Part shown: piece after piece, positions 36,510 through 45,274 of the stretch
Layout of the letters: every line of letters begins with the position of its first letter
Position numbering within the stretch: position 1 is the stretch's first letter
Assembly: GCF_035975855.1 (NCBI RefSeq)
Contig: NZ_CP109055.1
Coordinates: 3,596,001-3,660,000 of the forward strand
Reading direction: 5' to 3'
Length of the DNA stretch: 64,000 nucleotides
Source: Streptomyces sp. NBC_01304
GTDB lineage: Bacteria; Actinomycetota; Actinomycetes; Streptomycetales; Streptomycetaceae
Notes under the pieces: model-generated
Databases searched by the model: none
The model's input: the letters and a program-made list of their open reading frames with translations, nothing else
What the model was told of the DNA's origin: nothing
Made by a program: the position numbers and the translations under genes

Positions 36510-36511
36510 CC

Positions 36512-37873
36512 GTGAGCAAGGACCTCTCGAAAACCGCCTATGACCACCTGTGGATGCACTTCACCCGCATGTCGTCGTACGAGAACGCACCTGTGCCCAC
36601 CATCGTGCGCGGTGAGGGCACCTACATCTACGACGACAAGGGCAAGCGCTACCTCGACGGCCTCGCGGGCCTGTTCGTGGTCAACGCCGGCCACGGTCGC
36701 CACGAGCTCGCCGAGACCGCGTACAAGCAGGCCCAGGAACTGGCCTTCTTCCCGGTCTGGTCGTACGCGCACCCCAAGGCCGTCGAGCTGGCCGAGCGGC
36801 TCGCGAACCACGCGCCGGGCGACCTCAACAAGGTCTTCTTCACCACCGGCGGCGGCGAGGCCGTCGAGACCGCGTGGAAGCTGGCGAAGCAGTACCACAA
36901 GCTCACCGGCAACCACACGAAGTACAAGGTCATCTCGCGTGCGGTCGCCTACCACGGCACCCCGCAGGGCGCCCTGTCCATCACCGGACTCCCGGCTCTG
37001 AAGGCTCCGTTCGAGCCGCTGGTGCCCGGTGCGCACAAGGTGCCGAACACCAACATCTACCGTGCCCCGATCCACGGCGACGACCCGGTGGCCTTCGGCC
37101 GCTGGGCCGCCGACCAGATCGAGCAGGAGATCCTCTTCGAGGGCCCCGAGACCGTCGCGGCCGTCTTCCTGGAGCCGGTGCAGAACGCCGGCGGCTGCTT
37201 CCCGCCGCCGCCCGGCTACTTCCAGCGGGTCCGCGAGATCTGCGACAAGTACGACGTGCTGCTCGTCTCGGACGAGGTCATCTGCGCCTTCGGCCGGCTC
37301 GGCACGATGTTCGCCTGCGACAAGTTCGACTACGTACCCGACATGATCACCTGCGCCAAGGGCATGACCTCGGGCTACTCCCCGATCGGCGCCTGCATCA
37401 TCTCCGACAAGCTCGCCGAGCCGTTCTACAAGGGCGACAACACCTTCCTGCACGGCTACACCTTCGGCGGCCACCCCGTGTCCGCCGCGGTGGGCCTCGC
37501 CAACCTCGACATCTTCGAGCGCGAGAACCTCAACCAGCATGTGCTGGACAACGAGGGCGCGTTCAAGGCGACGCTGGAGAAGCTGCACGACCTGCCGATC
37601 GTCGGCGACGTCCGCGGCAACGGCTTCTTCTACGGCATCGAGCTGGTGAAGGACAAGGTCACCAAGGAGAGCTTCAACGACGAGGAGACCGAGCGCGTGC
37701 TCTACGGCTTCCTCTCCAAGGCCCTCTACGACAACGGCCTTTACTGCCGCGCCGACGACCGGGGCGACCCGGTGGTGCAGCTGGCGCCGCCGCTGATCGC
37801 CGACCAGTCGACGTTCGACGAGATCGAGCAGATCCTGCGCGCGACCCTGACGGAGGCGTGGACCAAGCTGTAA
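36512..37873 (+). CDS. Class III aminotransferase, probable putrescine/diamine aminotransferase
   Basis: This 453-residue PLP enzyme has cofactor-region TTGGGEAVETAWKLAKQYH, pyridine-contact Asp in LLVSDEVICAFGR and Schiff-base Lys in TCAKGMTSG at about residue 283. It belongs to the omega-amino acid/diamine group. Its place after the Lrp gene and near the dehydrogenase suggests putrescine to 4-aminobutyraldehyde. GTG 36512 has GGGGA about 11 nt upstream. GTG 36494 is an alternative that would overlap the lrp gene by 16 nt and give 459 residues. Substrate is inferred from context. Confidence 0.87.
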   Translation: MSKDLSKTAYDHLWMHFTRMSSYENAPVPTIVRGEGTYIYDDKGKRYLDGLAGLFVVNAGHGRHELAETAYKQAQELAFFPVWSYAHPKAVELAERLANHAPGDLNKVFFTTGGGEAVETAWKLAKQYHKLTGNHTKYKVISRAVAYHGTPQGALSITGLPALKAPFEPLVPGAHKVPNTNIYRAPIHGDDPVAFGRWAADQIEQEILFEGPETVAAVFLEPVQNAGGCFPPPPGYFQRVREICDKYDVLLVSDEVICAFGRLGTMFACDKFDYVPDMITCAKGMTSGYSPIGACIISDKLAEPFYKGDNTFLHGYTFGGHPVSAAVGLANLDIFERENLNQHVLDNEGAFKATLEKLHDLPIVGDVRGNGFFYGIELVKDKVTKESFNDEETERVLYGFLSKALYDNGLYCRADDRGDPVVQLAPPLIADQSTFDEIEQILRATLTEAWTKL

Positions 37874-37885
37874 GCACACATCAAC

Positions 37886-37938
37886 CACACGGCCCGGGTG
37901 CCTCGTTCGAGTGAGAACGGGGTTGCCCGGGCCGTGTG
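37886..37938 (+). terminator. Hairpin terminator after the aminotransferase
   Basis: CACACGGCCCGGG (37886-37898) pairs perfectly with 37926-37938; the loop of 27 nt can form inner pairs. It is 12 nt after the stop of the aminotransferase gene. Confidence 0.75.
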
Positions 37939-38070
37939 CTGTCCGGCCTTGTGCGCGTATGTCCCTACGGTTCGCAGTGACCGATCGGCCCTCCGTCTCG
38001 TTCCCCCGTACGGGGGACGGGACTTCACGGGCCCTTCGTGCCCCACGCAACCGAACCGAGGTGTTTCACC

Positions 38071-38805
38071 ATGGTGGCCCCGCCGGACAACGACGTGCTC
38101 TGGGCACGCGCCCTGCACTGCTCCCACGACGGCTCGCCCGCACTCACCGGCGTCTCCATCGGCGTACGGGAAGGCGAGATCCTCGCCGTGCACGGCCCGC
38201 GCGGCTGCGGCAAGACGACGCTGCTGCAGTGCCTGTCCGGCCAGCGCCTGCCGCAACAGGGCGAGGTCTGGTTCAACTCCACGCCCGTGCACACCATGGG
38301 CCCGCTCGTCCGGGAGCGGCTGCGCCGCGACAAGTTCGGCTGGATCGACCCCGAGCCGCAGCTGGTGCCCGAGCTCACCGCCTGGGAGAACGCCGCCCTG
38401 CCGCTGATGCTGCGCGGCTTCTCCAACCGCAACTCCCGTACGGCCGCGCTCGAATGGCTGGAGCGGCTCGACGTCGGCACCTGCGCCAAGAAGCGCCCGC
38501 ACGCCCTCGTACAGGCCGAGCGGCAGCGCGTCGCCATCGCCCGCGCCCTGGTCACCGCGCCCACCGTGCTCTTCGCCGACGAGCCGACCGCGCCGCTGCA
38601 CCGCGCGGACCGCGCCCATGTGCTGCGTACGCTCACCACCGCCGCCCGCTCGCACGGCATCACCGTCGTCCTCGCCACCCACGACGCCGAGGTCGCCTCC
38701 CTCGCCGACCGCACGGTCGCGCTGCTCGACGGCCGTCGCGTCAACACCGTCCGCCTCCCCGGAGCCGTCGAGAACGAAGGGGTGGCGTGCTCGCTCTCCG
38801 TCTAG
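38071..38805 (+). CDS. ABC transporter ATPase with degenerate signature motif
   Basis: This 244-residue single-domain ATPase has Walker A GPRGCGKTT and Walker B VLFADEPTAPL, with H-loop VLATHDAEVA. The signature expected as LSGGQ is replaced by LVQAERQRVAIARAL, and the D-loop is APLHRADR rather than SALD. These changes should weaken one half of ATP-site closure, so it may be slow or work in an unusual pair. It overlaps the permease gene by 19 nt, so the two form one transporter. The MacB/LolD-like order suggests export or a mechanical task, but no substrate can be named. Confidence 0.82.
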   Translation: MVAPPDNDVLWARALHCSHDGSPALTGVSIGVREGEILAVHGPRGCGKTTLLQCLSGQRLPQQGEVWFNSTPVHTMGPLVRERLRRDKFGWIDPEPQLVPELTAWENAALPLMLRGFSNRNSRTAALEWLERLDVGTCAKKRPHALVQAERQRVAIARALVTAPTVLFADEPTAPLHRADRAHVLRTLTTAARSHGITVVLATHDAEVASLADRTVALLDGRRVNTVRLPGAVENEGVACSLSV

Positions 38806-39950
38806 CCCGCGGCGCCCATCCGCTCGTTCTGCTCCGCCGGCTGTCGGTCGCGGCTGCCTCCGCGGGGACCGGCTTCCTCCTGCTGTGCACCTTGGGGTAC
38901 GCGGTCGCGCATCCCGCCGCGTCCTCCTCGTCGGCGCTCCGCCTGGCCTGGTGCCTGCCGCCGCTCGCCGCGACGGTGCAGCTCGCCGTCGCCGTGGCAC
39001 GCACCGACCCGGCGACGCGGCCGCGGGCGGGGCTCTCGGCGGTGGGGCTTGGCCCGGGGCGGATGCGCGTCATCGCCGCGGTGTCGACCGGGGTGTCCTG
39101 TCTGCTCGGGTCGATGGTGGCGCTGCTGTTCTTCCTGCATCTGCGCGGCGACCTGAGCGGACTGCCCTTCGACGGCGCGGCCGGTGAACTCCTCGGCGCG
39201 GGACAGTCGTTGCCGCTCGGCGCCGCCCTGACGCTGCTCGCCGTGGTGCCGCTGGTCGCCGCCGGGGCCAGCGCGTTCACCCCCCGCGCCAAGCAGCTGC
39301 GGCCCGGCGACGAGCAGGACCCGGCCGCCCCCGAGGCACCCGCGCCCGCGCCGAACGGGCTGCCCTGGGGCGTGGCCCTGATGGCGGCCGGTCTCGCCCT
39401 GGAGACGTACGCGGCCCGCGGGGCGGGAACCGGCGGCATCGCCCTGCCCGGCCGGGTGGCCGCCACCCCGGCCGGCGTCCTCGGCGGCTGGGCGGCGTGT
39501 GCCCTCGGCCTCACCCTGGCCGGACCCGGCCTCGCCTTCCTGAGCGGGCGGCTGCTCCAGTGCCTGCGCCCGGGCGCGGCCCGCCTGCTCGGCGGCCGGG
39601 CCCTCATGGAGGAGGCCCGGCGGATCGGGCGACCGCTCGGTGTGGTCTGCGCGGTGGCGTCCGGGGCGCTCGCGGCGGGCTCGCTGTACGCGGGGCGGCG
39701 CCCGGAGGTAGGGCCGCTGACCGAGCTCGGGGCCGGGCTCGTCGTGGGCTGCACCCTGCTCGCGCTGCTCGCCGCGGCGATCGAGGCACGGCAGGCGCGG
39801 GCCCACACCACGGCGGCACTGCTGCGGCTCGGGGCTCCGGTGTCGCTCCTGCGGGGTGCGGCGGGGCTGCGGGCGGTGGCACTGCTGCTCGTGTTCGGGC
39901 CTCTGACCTGGGCTGTTGCCGAGCTGGTGGCGATTCCCCTGCGGCCGTGA
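38787..39950 (+). CDS. ABC transporter permease, FtsX/MacB-like
   Basis: This 387-residue membrane protein has about eight hydrophobic helices. There is a first cluster (SVAAASAGTGFLLLCTLGYA), a Pro/Ala-rich cytoplasmic linker around residues 175-190 (DPAAPEAPAPAP), and a second cluster ending AVALLLVFGPLTWAVAELV. EARQARAHTTAALLRLGAP resembles the coupling segment before a final FtsX-type helix group. GTG 38787 overlaps the ATPase gene, and the two are coupled. There is no large extracytoplasmic domain as in MacB. Function unknown. Confidence 0.78.
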   Translation: MLALRLARGAHPLVLLRRLSVAAASAGTGFLLLCTLGYAVAHPAASSSSALRLAWCLPPLAATVQLAVAVARTDPATRPRAGLSAVGLGPGRMRVIAAVSTGVSCLLGSMVALLFFLHLRGDLSGLPFDGAAGELLGAGQSLPLGAALTLLAVVPLVAAGASAFTPRAKQLRPGDEQDPAAPEAPAPAPNGLPWGVALMAAGLALETYAARGAGTGGIALPGRVAATPAGVLGGWAACALGLTLAGPGLAFLSGRLLQCLRPGAARLLGGRALMEEARRIGRPLGVVCAVASGALAAGSLYAGRRPEVGPLTELGAGLVVGCTLLALLAAAIEARQARAHTTAALLRLGAPVSLLRGAAGLRAVALLLVFGPLTWAVAELVAIPLRP

Positions 39951-40073
39951 GGGCAGCCGTGAGCGGCGTCCTGAAAAGTCGCCGGAAATTTCTTCGCGGG
40001 GAACGATGAGTTCTGTGAGGGGCGGGGGTCCATCCCTTCGTAACCCACAGCATCGACTCAGGGAGCAGCCGCC

Positions 40074-40484
40074 ATGGCGTACCAGCAGATGATCTTCGTG
40101 AACCTGGCCGTCCAGGACCTCGAGGTCTCCAAGAAGTTCTTCAGCGAGCTCGGCTACTCCTTCAACCCGCAGTTCAGCGACGACACGACCGCCTGCCTCG
40201 TCATCAGCGACACGATCTTCGCGATGCTGCTGACCGAGCCGCGCTTCGCGGACTTCGCGACGAAGCCGGTCGTGGACTCCACCAAGTCCACCGAGGTGCT
40301 GCTCTGTCTGAGCGCGGAGAGCCGCGCGAAGGTCGACGAGCTCGCCGACAAGGCGCTCGCGGCGGGCGGCTCGCCGGCCAAGGACCCCATCGACTTCGGC
40401 CAGATGTACGGCCGCTCCTTCCAGGACCCGGACGGGCACCACTGGGAGGTCATGTGGATGGACCCGGCCGCCGTCCAGGGCTGA
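40074..40484 (+). CDS. VOC/glyoxalase-family protein
   Basis: This 136-residue protein has two beta-alpha-beta-beta-beta modules of the vicinal oxygen chelate fold: MIFVNLAVQDLEVSKKFF at the start and FQDPDGHHWEVMWMDP at the end. The latter motif is typical of the small YaeR/PhnB-like group. Metal ligands cannot all be placed. GGGAGCAGCC precedes ATG 40074. A hairpin follows 24 nt after the stop, so it is monocistronic. Substrate unknown. Confidence 0.85.
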   Translation: MAYQQMIFVNLAVQDLEVSKKFFSELGYSFNPQFSDDTTACLVISDTIFAMLLTEPRFADFATKPVVDSTKSTEVLLCLSAESRAKVDELADKALAAGGSPAKDPIDFGQMYGRSFQDPDGHHWEVMWMDPAAVQG

Positions 40485-40507
40485 TCCGTTCCGGCAGGCC
40501 GGAGCTG

Positions 40508-40536
40508 CGCCCGAGCAGTGCATTCGCGCTCGGGCG
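40508..40536 (+). terminator. Hairpin after the VOC gene
   Basis: CGCCCGAGC (40508-40516) pairs with GCTCGGGCG (40528-40536) around an 11-nt loop, 24 nt after the stop. No U-tract follows, which is common in Streptomyces terminators. Confidence 0.6.
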
Positions 40537-40638
40537 ACATCACCGGGACCTGACGGACGACCGCGCGACGGCTCCCGATAGCGTGCGGGGAAGATCAATG
40601 GGGGAAGCCGGGGAAGCCGGTACGGGGAGGGGCCTGCC

Positions 40639-41913
40639 ATGGAGTCCGTGGAATTCATCGACGACCTCGGCGACGAGGAGCACGACGAGATCTTCCCCGA
40701 CATCCCGACGCCGACGGACGGCAGCCGCTGGCTCGCGCCCACCGATGTCGAGCAGCACCTGTACAAGCTGGTGCGCAGCGAGAACTCGTACGCCTACCTG
40801 CGCACCCTCGCGCACGAGGGCGTCTTCTATCCGGTGCCGCTGCAGGACGCCAGGGACACCCCGTCCGACCAGTATCCGGCGATGCTGCAGCGGGAGTCCG
40901 AGGGCCGGGTCATCGTGCCGGTGTACACGTTCGGGGTGCTGCCGCGCCCCTTTCCCGGCCTGGTCTTCGAGCACATCACCCTCGACGGGCTCGCCCGGAT
41001 GGTGCCCGAGGACGCCGACATCCTCGTGGTGAACCCGATGACCCCGTGCCAGGAGTTCTTCGCCGTCGACGACGAGGAGCGCGACGTCTGGCGCGACCTC
41101 AGCGAGGACCTGTACGAGCACGGCGACAGCCACGACCGGGTCCTCGCGCTGCGCACCGGCGCCCCGCCGATGGGCCCGCTGCTGCACGGACTGGCCTGCG
41201 GCGGCCACCTCTGCTTCACCAACGGCGACCCCTGGAATCTGCTCAATTGGCAGGGCCACAAGGGCTACCAGAACGAGGTCGAGCGGCTCAGCGAGTGGTG
41301 GGGCGTGGACAGCCGCGAGGAGTGGCTGGACATCCAGGAGCGGCTCCTGAAGCGCGAAGTCAGCCCCTGGTACTGGGACTTCGTGCTCGGCGCGCGATCC
41401 GCCCTGGCACGCGAGCACGGCATCCGCCCTTCGGCCGTGGACGCGGGCGCCTGGCGCGACTGCGTGGAGACGACGCTGCGCGAGCGGGTGCGCGGCGAGG
41501 ACCCCGAGTTCGCCGACTTCATGGCCATGGCACGTGGCCTCGTGGGCCAGATACTCCGCTACGAAGCCCGCTTCCGCGCCGACGAGTTGCTGGCCCCCGA
41601 CGAGGTGGTGCGCACCGTCGCCGCCTGGGACCTGGGCCGCGCCTCGAAGATGGCCCGCTGGGGCAGGGGCGCCCGCTACGCAGCGGAGAAGGAGTCCCAC
41701 GCGGCCCTGGAACGCGCCGGCCAGGGCGCACGCGAGGTGTACGGCTCCTGGGAGGAGTTCTCGGCGGGCTACGTACTCGGCCGCTGCCTGCACTTCGACG
41801 ACGAGGAGTTCGGCGACTGGTACACCACGGTCCTCACCGCCCACCGAGCCCTGCTGACGTCCCCGGACAGCCCGTGGCTGACGGTGCCGTTCATGGGTAG
41901 CAGGGCCCTCTAA
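40639..41913 (+). CDS. SseB-like plus DUF1266 domain protein
   Basis: This 424-residue soluble protein is in two parts. The N-terminal half (to about 180) resembles SseB-like modules (VFEHITLDGLARMVPEDADI). The C-terminal half (about 195-424) is DUF1266, with GYQNEVERLSEWWGVDSREE, WDLGRASKMARWG and SAGYVLGRCLHFDD. DUF1266 proteins are often tied to polymorphic toxin or export loci, but nothing of that kind lies here. It is flanked by a VOC gene and a repeat cluster. Function unknown. Confidence 0.8.
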   Translation: MESVEFIDDLGDEEHDEIFPDIPTPTDGSRWLAPTDVEQHLYKLVRSENSYAYLRTLAHEGVFYPVPLQDARDTPSDQYPAMLQRESEGRVIVPVYTFGVLPRPFPGLVFEHITLDGLARMVPEDADILVVNPMTPCQEFFAVDDEERDVWRDLSEDLYEHGDSHDRVLALRTGAPPMGPLLHGLACGGHLCFTNGDPWNLLNWQGHKGYQNEVERLSEWWGVDSREEWLDIQERLLKREVSPWYWDFVLGARSALAREHGIRPSAVDAGAWRDCVETTLRERVRGEDPEFADFMAMARGLVGQILRYEARFRADELLAPDEVVRTVAAWDLGRASKMARWGRGARYAAEKESHAALERAGQGAREVYGSWEEFSAGYVLGRCLHFDDEEFGDWYTTVLTAHRALLTSPDSPWLTVPFMGSRAL

Positions 41914-41915
41914 AT

Positions 41916-42041
41916 CAGCCCGTCCGGCGTTTGAGGACAATCTTTTCAAGCCGGCGGCAGCCTTACGGGAAGGGGCGGGGAGGGGCAAAAATCAGCCTCT
42001 CCGGCGAGGAGCGGGGCCCGGGGCAGCGCCCCGCGACCTCA
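41916..42041 (+). repeat. Tandem dispersed-repeat cluster
   Basis: It starts with CAGCCCGTCCGGCGTTTGAG, followed by about 55 nt that closely resemble 30110-30165 (AGCCGGCGGC, GGGAAGG, GGGGAGGGG). A second element at 41993-42041 begins CAGCCTCTCCGGCGAGGAG and carries a GCGGGGCCCGGGGCAGCGCC hairpin ending CGCGACCTC. It occupies the gap before the LOG gene; no gene is here. Confidence 0.75.
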
Positions 42042-42088
42042 ACGAAGCACCCAGCCCCACCCGGCCAGGCCCCCGCTAGCATTGCCAA

Positions 42089-43198
42089 ATGGCCGACCTG
42101 GAAATCGAGACCCTCGCAGAGTTCGACACAGTCGTGGCGAAGGGCTCGCTCGCCCACCACCGCATCCAAGCGATCGACCTGACCGACCGCACCTTCGCCC
42201 TGCTCTCCGCGGACACGGCCGGCGCGGTCTTCCTCGGCTGCCCCATGGAACCCGACGTGGCCGCGAAGGTCAGGGCGAGCGGAGCCCTGGTCTTCCCACC
42301 CGTCCCGGGCCTCCCCTTCGACCCGTACCGAGGCCTGCTCTACACCCCGGACGAGCTCTTCGAAGGCCTGCCGGACGGCTACGAGGCAACCCCCGACGCC
42401 CGTACGTACGACTGGTTCAACGCCACCAAATCCGACGGCGACATCTTCGCCTCGATGCTCCGCGCCATCCACGACGACGCGGTCTCGGACGCCCTGGACG
42501 AACTCCTGGTCGGCACCCGCGTGGTGGGCGTGATGGGCGGCCACGCCATGGCCCGCGGCACCGACGCCTACGCGGGCGCGGCCCGCCTCGGCCGCACCCT
42601 GGCCCGCGAGGGCCTGACCGTGGCCACGGGCGGTGGCCCGGGCGCGATGGAGGCCGCCAACCTGGGCGCGTACGCGTCGACGTACGCCGACGAGATGCTC
42701 GACGAATCCCTCGAACTCCTCGCCAAATCCCCCTCGTTCACCCCGTCGATCACCGACTGGGCCCAGGCCGCCTTCACGGTCCGCGAGCGCTGGCCGATGG
42801 GCGGCACCTCGGTGGGCATCCCCACCTGGTTCTACGGCCATGAGCCGCCGAACGCCTTCGCCGCCCACATCGCCAAGTACTTCGCCAACGCCACCCGCGA
42901 GGACGGCCTGCTCTCCCGCTCGAACGCGGGCGTGATCTACCTCCCCGGCGCGGCCGGCACGGTCCAGGAGATCTTCGACAACGCCACCCCCAACTACTAC
43001 GGGTCCCGCGGCGAGCCGACCCCGATGGTCCTGGTCGACCGCGAGCACTGGACGACGAAGCTCCCCGCCTGGCCGCTGCTCCAGGCCCTGGCGAAGGGCC
43101 GCGCGATGGAGACGCGGATCGCGCTGGTGGACACGGTGGAGGAGGCGCCCGAAGCGCTGGCACGCCTGACCGCGCACGCGCGACCGACCACGAACTGA
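42089..43198 (+). CDS. LOG-family protein (Rossmann-fold nucleotide-binding)
   Basis: This 369-residue protein has a LOG/lysine decarboxylase-like core at residues about 130-330. VVGVMGGHAMARG opens the fold, ATGGGPGAMEAANLG is the first signature and YLPGAAGTVQEIFDNA is the form of PGGxGTxxE in this group. Small LOG proteins release cytokinin bases from nucleotides; this is a longer bacterial form with an N-terminal extension of about 130 residues. The activating Glu is present, so phosphoribohydrolase activity is possible. ATG 42089 is the only good start. The substrate is not known. Confidence 0.82.
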   Translation: MADLEIETLAEFDTVVAKGSLAHHRIQAIDLTDRTFALLSADTAGAVFLGCPMEPDVAAKVRASGALVFPPVPGLPFDPYRGLLYTPDELFEGLPDGYEATPDARTYDWFNATKSDGDIFASMLRAIHDDAVSDALDELLVGTRVVGVMGGHAMARGTDAYAGAARLGRTLAREGLTVATGGGPGAMEAANLGAYASTYADEMLDESLELLAKSPSFTPSITDWAQAAFTVRERWPMGGTSVGIPTWFYGHEPPNAFAAHIAKYFANATREDGLLSRSNAGVIYLPGAAGTVQEIFDNATPNYYGSRGEPTPMVLVDREHWTTKLPAWPLLQALAKGRAMETRIALVDTVEEAPEALARLTAHARPTTN

Positions 43199-43301
43199 CG
43201 GGCCACGCCCCAAACTCCTGCCCCTAGGGAGCACTTGGCGCCACCCGGATGCCGCTGGGGTTCCACGGGAGCTGGGTGCCGGACGCGTAGATTCCGGCCG
43301 T

Positions 43302-43349
43302 ACGTCCCCTCACCTCCGGCCGTACGCCCCTTCGCCACCGGCCGTACGA
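43302..43349 (+). repeat. Three tandem units of about 20 nt
   Basis: CCGGCCGTACG occurs three times at regular spacing (about 43305, 43326 and 43339) in the gap between two convergent genes, separated by CCCC-rich spacers. CGGCCG and CGTACG are self-complementary, so several alternative hairpins can form. Confidence 0.5.
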
Positions 43350-43400
43350 GGGGGCCGCATGCGGCAGTTGCCGTTGCAACCCCGGTCGGCCCGGCCCGGC

Positions 43401-44183
43401 TCAGCCGAAGGTGGAGCGCGCCAGCCAGGTGTCGAGCAGCGCACGGTCGCCGAGGACCTCGACCCGCTCGCTGTCCGCCGGGAGCCGGCGGAAGAAGACC
43501 CGGACCACCTCGGCGAGCGGCCCGCGCAGCGCGACGGTCGCCTTCTCGTGCCCGCGCCGCCAGGTGAAGCCCTCGTCGCCGAACGCGATGAGCCACTCCG
43601 CGTTCACCTCGACAGGGGAGTCGGTGGCGTGGAGGTGGAGACTGCGGCCGTTCAACTCGGCTGCGGTGGTGGCCAGTTCGGCACGCGGGACGTGCGGCAG
43701 GATCTCCAGGAGCTCGTCGATGGCGTCGGCCGCCACCTCGGGCGCCACCTCGAACTCCGCTCCCACGGTGAGGGCCACGTCGGCCCGGTGGATCAGCGTC
43801 TCCAGCGTCATCCGCCGCGCCCAGAACCGGGCATTGCTCATCCCCACCCAGGCCCACACCTTGGTCTCGGGCCCGGCCTCGCGCAGCGCCGCCACGAGCC
43901 GCTCGGCCCCGGCGAGCAGATAGGCGCCGAGCGCGTGGGCGTCGTCGTCGGGCCCGGTGTACTGATCCAGCTTCGGCCGCTCGGTGTGTTCCACGGCCCG
44001 GGTCCGCACCAGGAACTCGGCCCAGCGATGCGCCCCGCCCACATGCAGGACGAGCCTCCGCAGATTCCAGTCCGGGCAGCTCGGCACGGTGGCCGCGAGA
44101 TCGGCACCGGGCAGCAGGGCGATCAACTGCTCTGTCTGGTGGACGATTTCGGCACAGTAGCGTTCATGGTCGAGAAGGCTCAT
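43401..44183 (-). CDS. Mycothiol-dependent maleylpyruvate isomerase-family protein
   Basis: This 260-residue protein has an N-terminal DinB-like four-helix domain (residues 1-150) and a C-terminal MDMPI-type domain. Metal ligands of the family fit His in VLHVGGAHRWAEF and His/Asp in ETLIHRADVAL. The family works with mycothiol, which is made by actinobacteria only, matching the host. The usual PSCPDWNLRRLVLHVG start is present. Substrate unknown; maleylpyruvate is only the founding example. The gene is alone, convergent with the LOG gene. Confidence 0.85.
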   Translation of the reverse strand: MSLLDHERYCAEIVHQTEQLIALLPGADLAATVPSCPDWNLRRLVLHVGGAHRWAEFLVRTRAVEHTERPKLDQYTGPDDDAHALGAYLLAGAERLVAALREAGPETKVWAWVGMSNARFWARRMTLETLIHRADVALTVGAEFEVAPEVAADAIDELLEILPHVPRAELATTAAELNGRSLHLHATDSPVEVNAEWLIAFGDEGFTWRRGHEKATVALRGPLAEVVRVFFRRLPADSERVEVLGDRALLDTWLARSTFG

Positions 44184-44239
44184 GCCAGCACACTAGGGTG
44201 CCCGCCGAACACCCCGCACCCGGTATTCAGGCCGGGCCC

Positions 44240-45274
44240 TCACTCGCCGAGGACCACCACGTCGGCCGCGTCGAACGCGACCCCCACGCGCTGACCCACC
44301 TCGGGCGCGTCCCGCAACGCACAGGCCGCCTCGAGCCGCGGCGCACCCGCGGGCTGCAGATGTACGGCGACGTGCGTACCCCGGAAGGTCCGCCCGGCCA
44401 CCGTGCACTCCAGCCCTTCCTTCGCCGGCACGAGCCGCACACCTGCGGGACGTACGAGCACACTGGCCGCCCCCTGCCGGGACCCCGCCGGCACCGGCAC
44501 CTTCCCCCACGCGGTGTCCGCGACCTCGCCGCTCACGCTCGCCCCGACCACGTTGTCGAAGCCGAGGAAGCGTGCCACGAACTCGTCGGCGGGCCGCTGC
44601 CACACCTCAAGCGGGGACCCGGACTGGGCGATCCGCCCGTCCCGCATGACGACGACCCGGTCGGCGAGCGCGAAGGCCTCGCCCTGGTCGTGGGTGACGG
44701 CGAGCACGGTGGTGCCCAACTGGCCGAAGAGTTCCCGAAGTTCGACGACGAGGCGTTCGCGCAGGGAACGGTCGAGCTGGCCGAGCGGCTCGTCGAGCAT
44801 GATCAGCCGGGGCTGCGGGGCGAGCGCCCGCGCCAGGGCGACGCGCTGCTGCTCGCCACCGGAGAGCGACCCGACGGCCCGCCGCCCGGCTCCCGGAAGA
44901 CCGACGAGTTCAAGCAATTCCTTTACGCGTACGGCCTGTTCGCTCTTCGAGGCCCCGTGCATCCGCAGCCCGAACGCGACGTTCCCGCCCACGTCCCGCT
45001 GCGGGAACAGCTGATGGTCCTGGAACATCAGGCCCACGCCCCGCTTGTGCGCGGGCACCCCGGCCTGGTCGCGCCCGTCCAGCCGGACCCGCCCGCCGTC
45101 GATCGACTGCAGCCCCGCCACGACCCGAAGGAGCGTCGACTTCCCGCTGCCGCTGGGCCCGAGCACACACACGATCTCGTGCTCGGCGACATCGAGATCG
45201 ACGGCATCCAAGGCGGCATGCCCGCCGGCTCCGCCGAACCGCACACTGACCTGATCAAGCTCCAGGAGCGCCAT
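44240..45274 (-). CDS. thiQ: Thiamine-type ABC transporter ATPase
   Basis: This 344-residue ABC ATPase has Walker A GPSGSGKST, Q-loop MFQDHQLFPQRDV, signature LSGGEQQRVALARAL and Walker B LIMLDEPLGQLD. A C-terminal TOBE-like domain (about residues 240-344) is longer than in E. coli ThiQ. ATG 45274 shares a base with the permease stop (TGATG). It is the last gene of a three-gene operon headed by a TPP riboswitch, which assigns the cargo as thiamine or a thiamine-related compound. Confidence 0.9.
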   Translation of the reverse strand: MALLELDQVSVRFGGAGGHAALDAVDLDVAEHEIVCVLGPSGSGKSTLLRVVAGLQSIDGGRVRLDGRDQAGVPAHKRGVGLMFQDHQLFPQRDVGGNVAFGLRMHGASKSEQAVRVKELLELVGLPGAGRRAVGSLSGGEQQRVALARALAPQPRLIMLDEPLGQLDRSLRERLVVELRELFGQLGTTVLAVTHDQGEAFALADRVVVMRDGRIAQSGSPLEVWQRPADEFVARFLGFDNVVGASVSGEVADTAWGKVPVPAGSRQGAASVLVRPAGVRLVPAKEGLECTVAGRTFRGTHVAVHLQPAGAPRLEAACALRDAPEVGQRVGVAFDAADVVVLGE

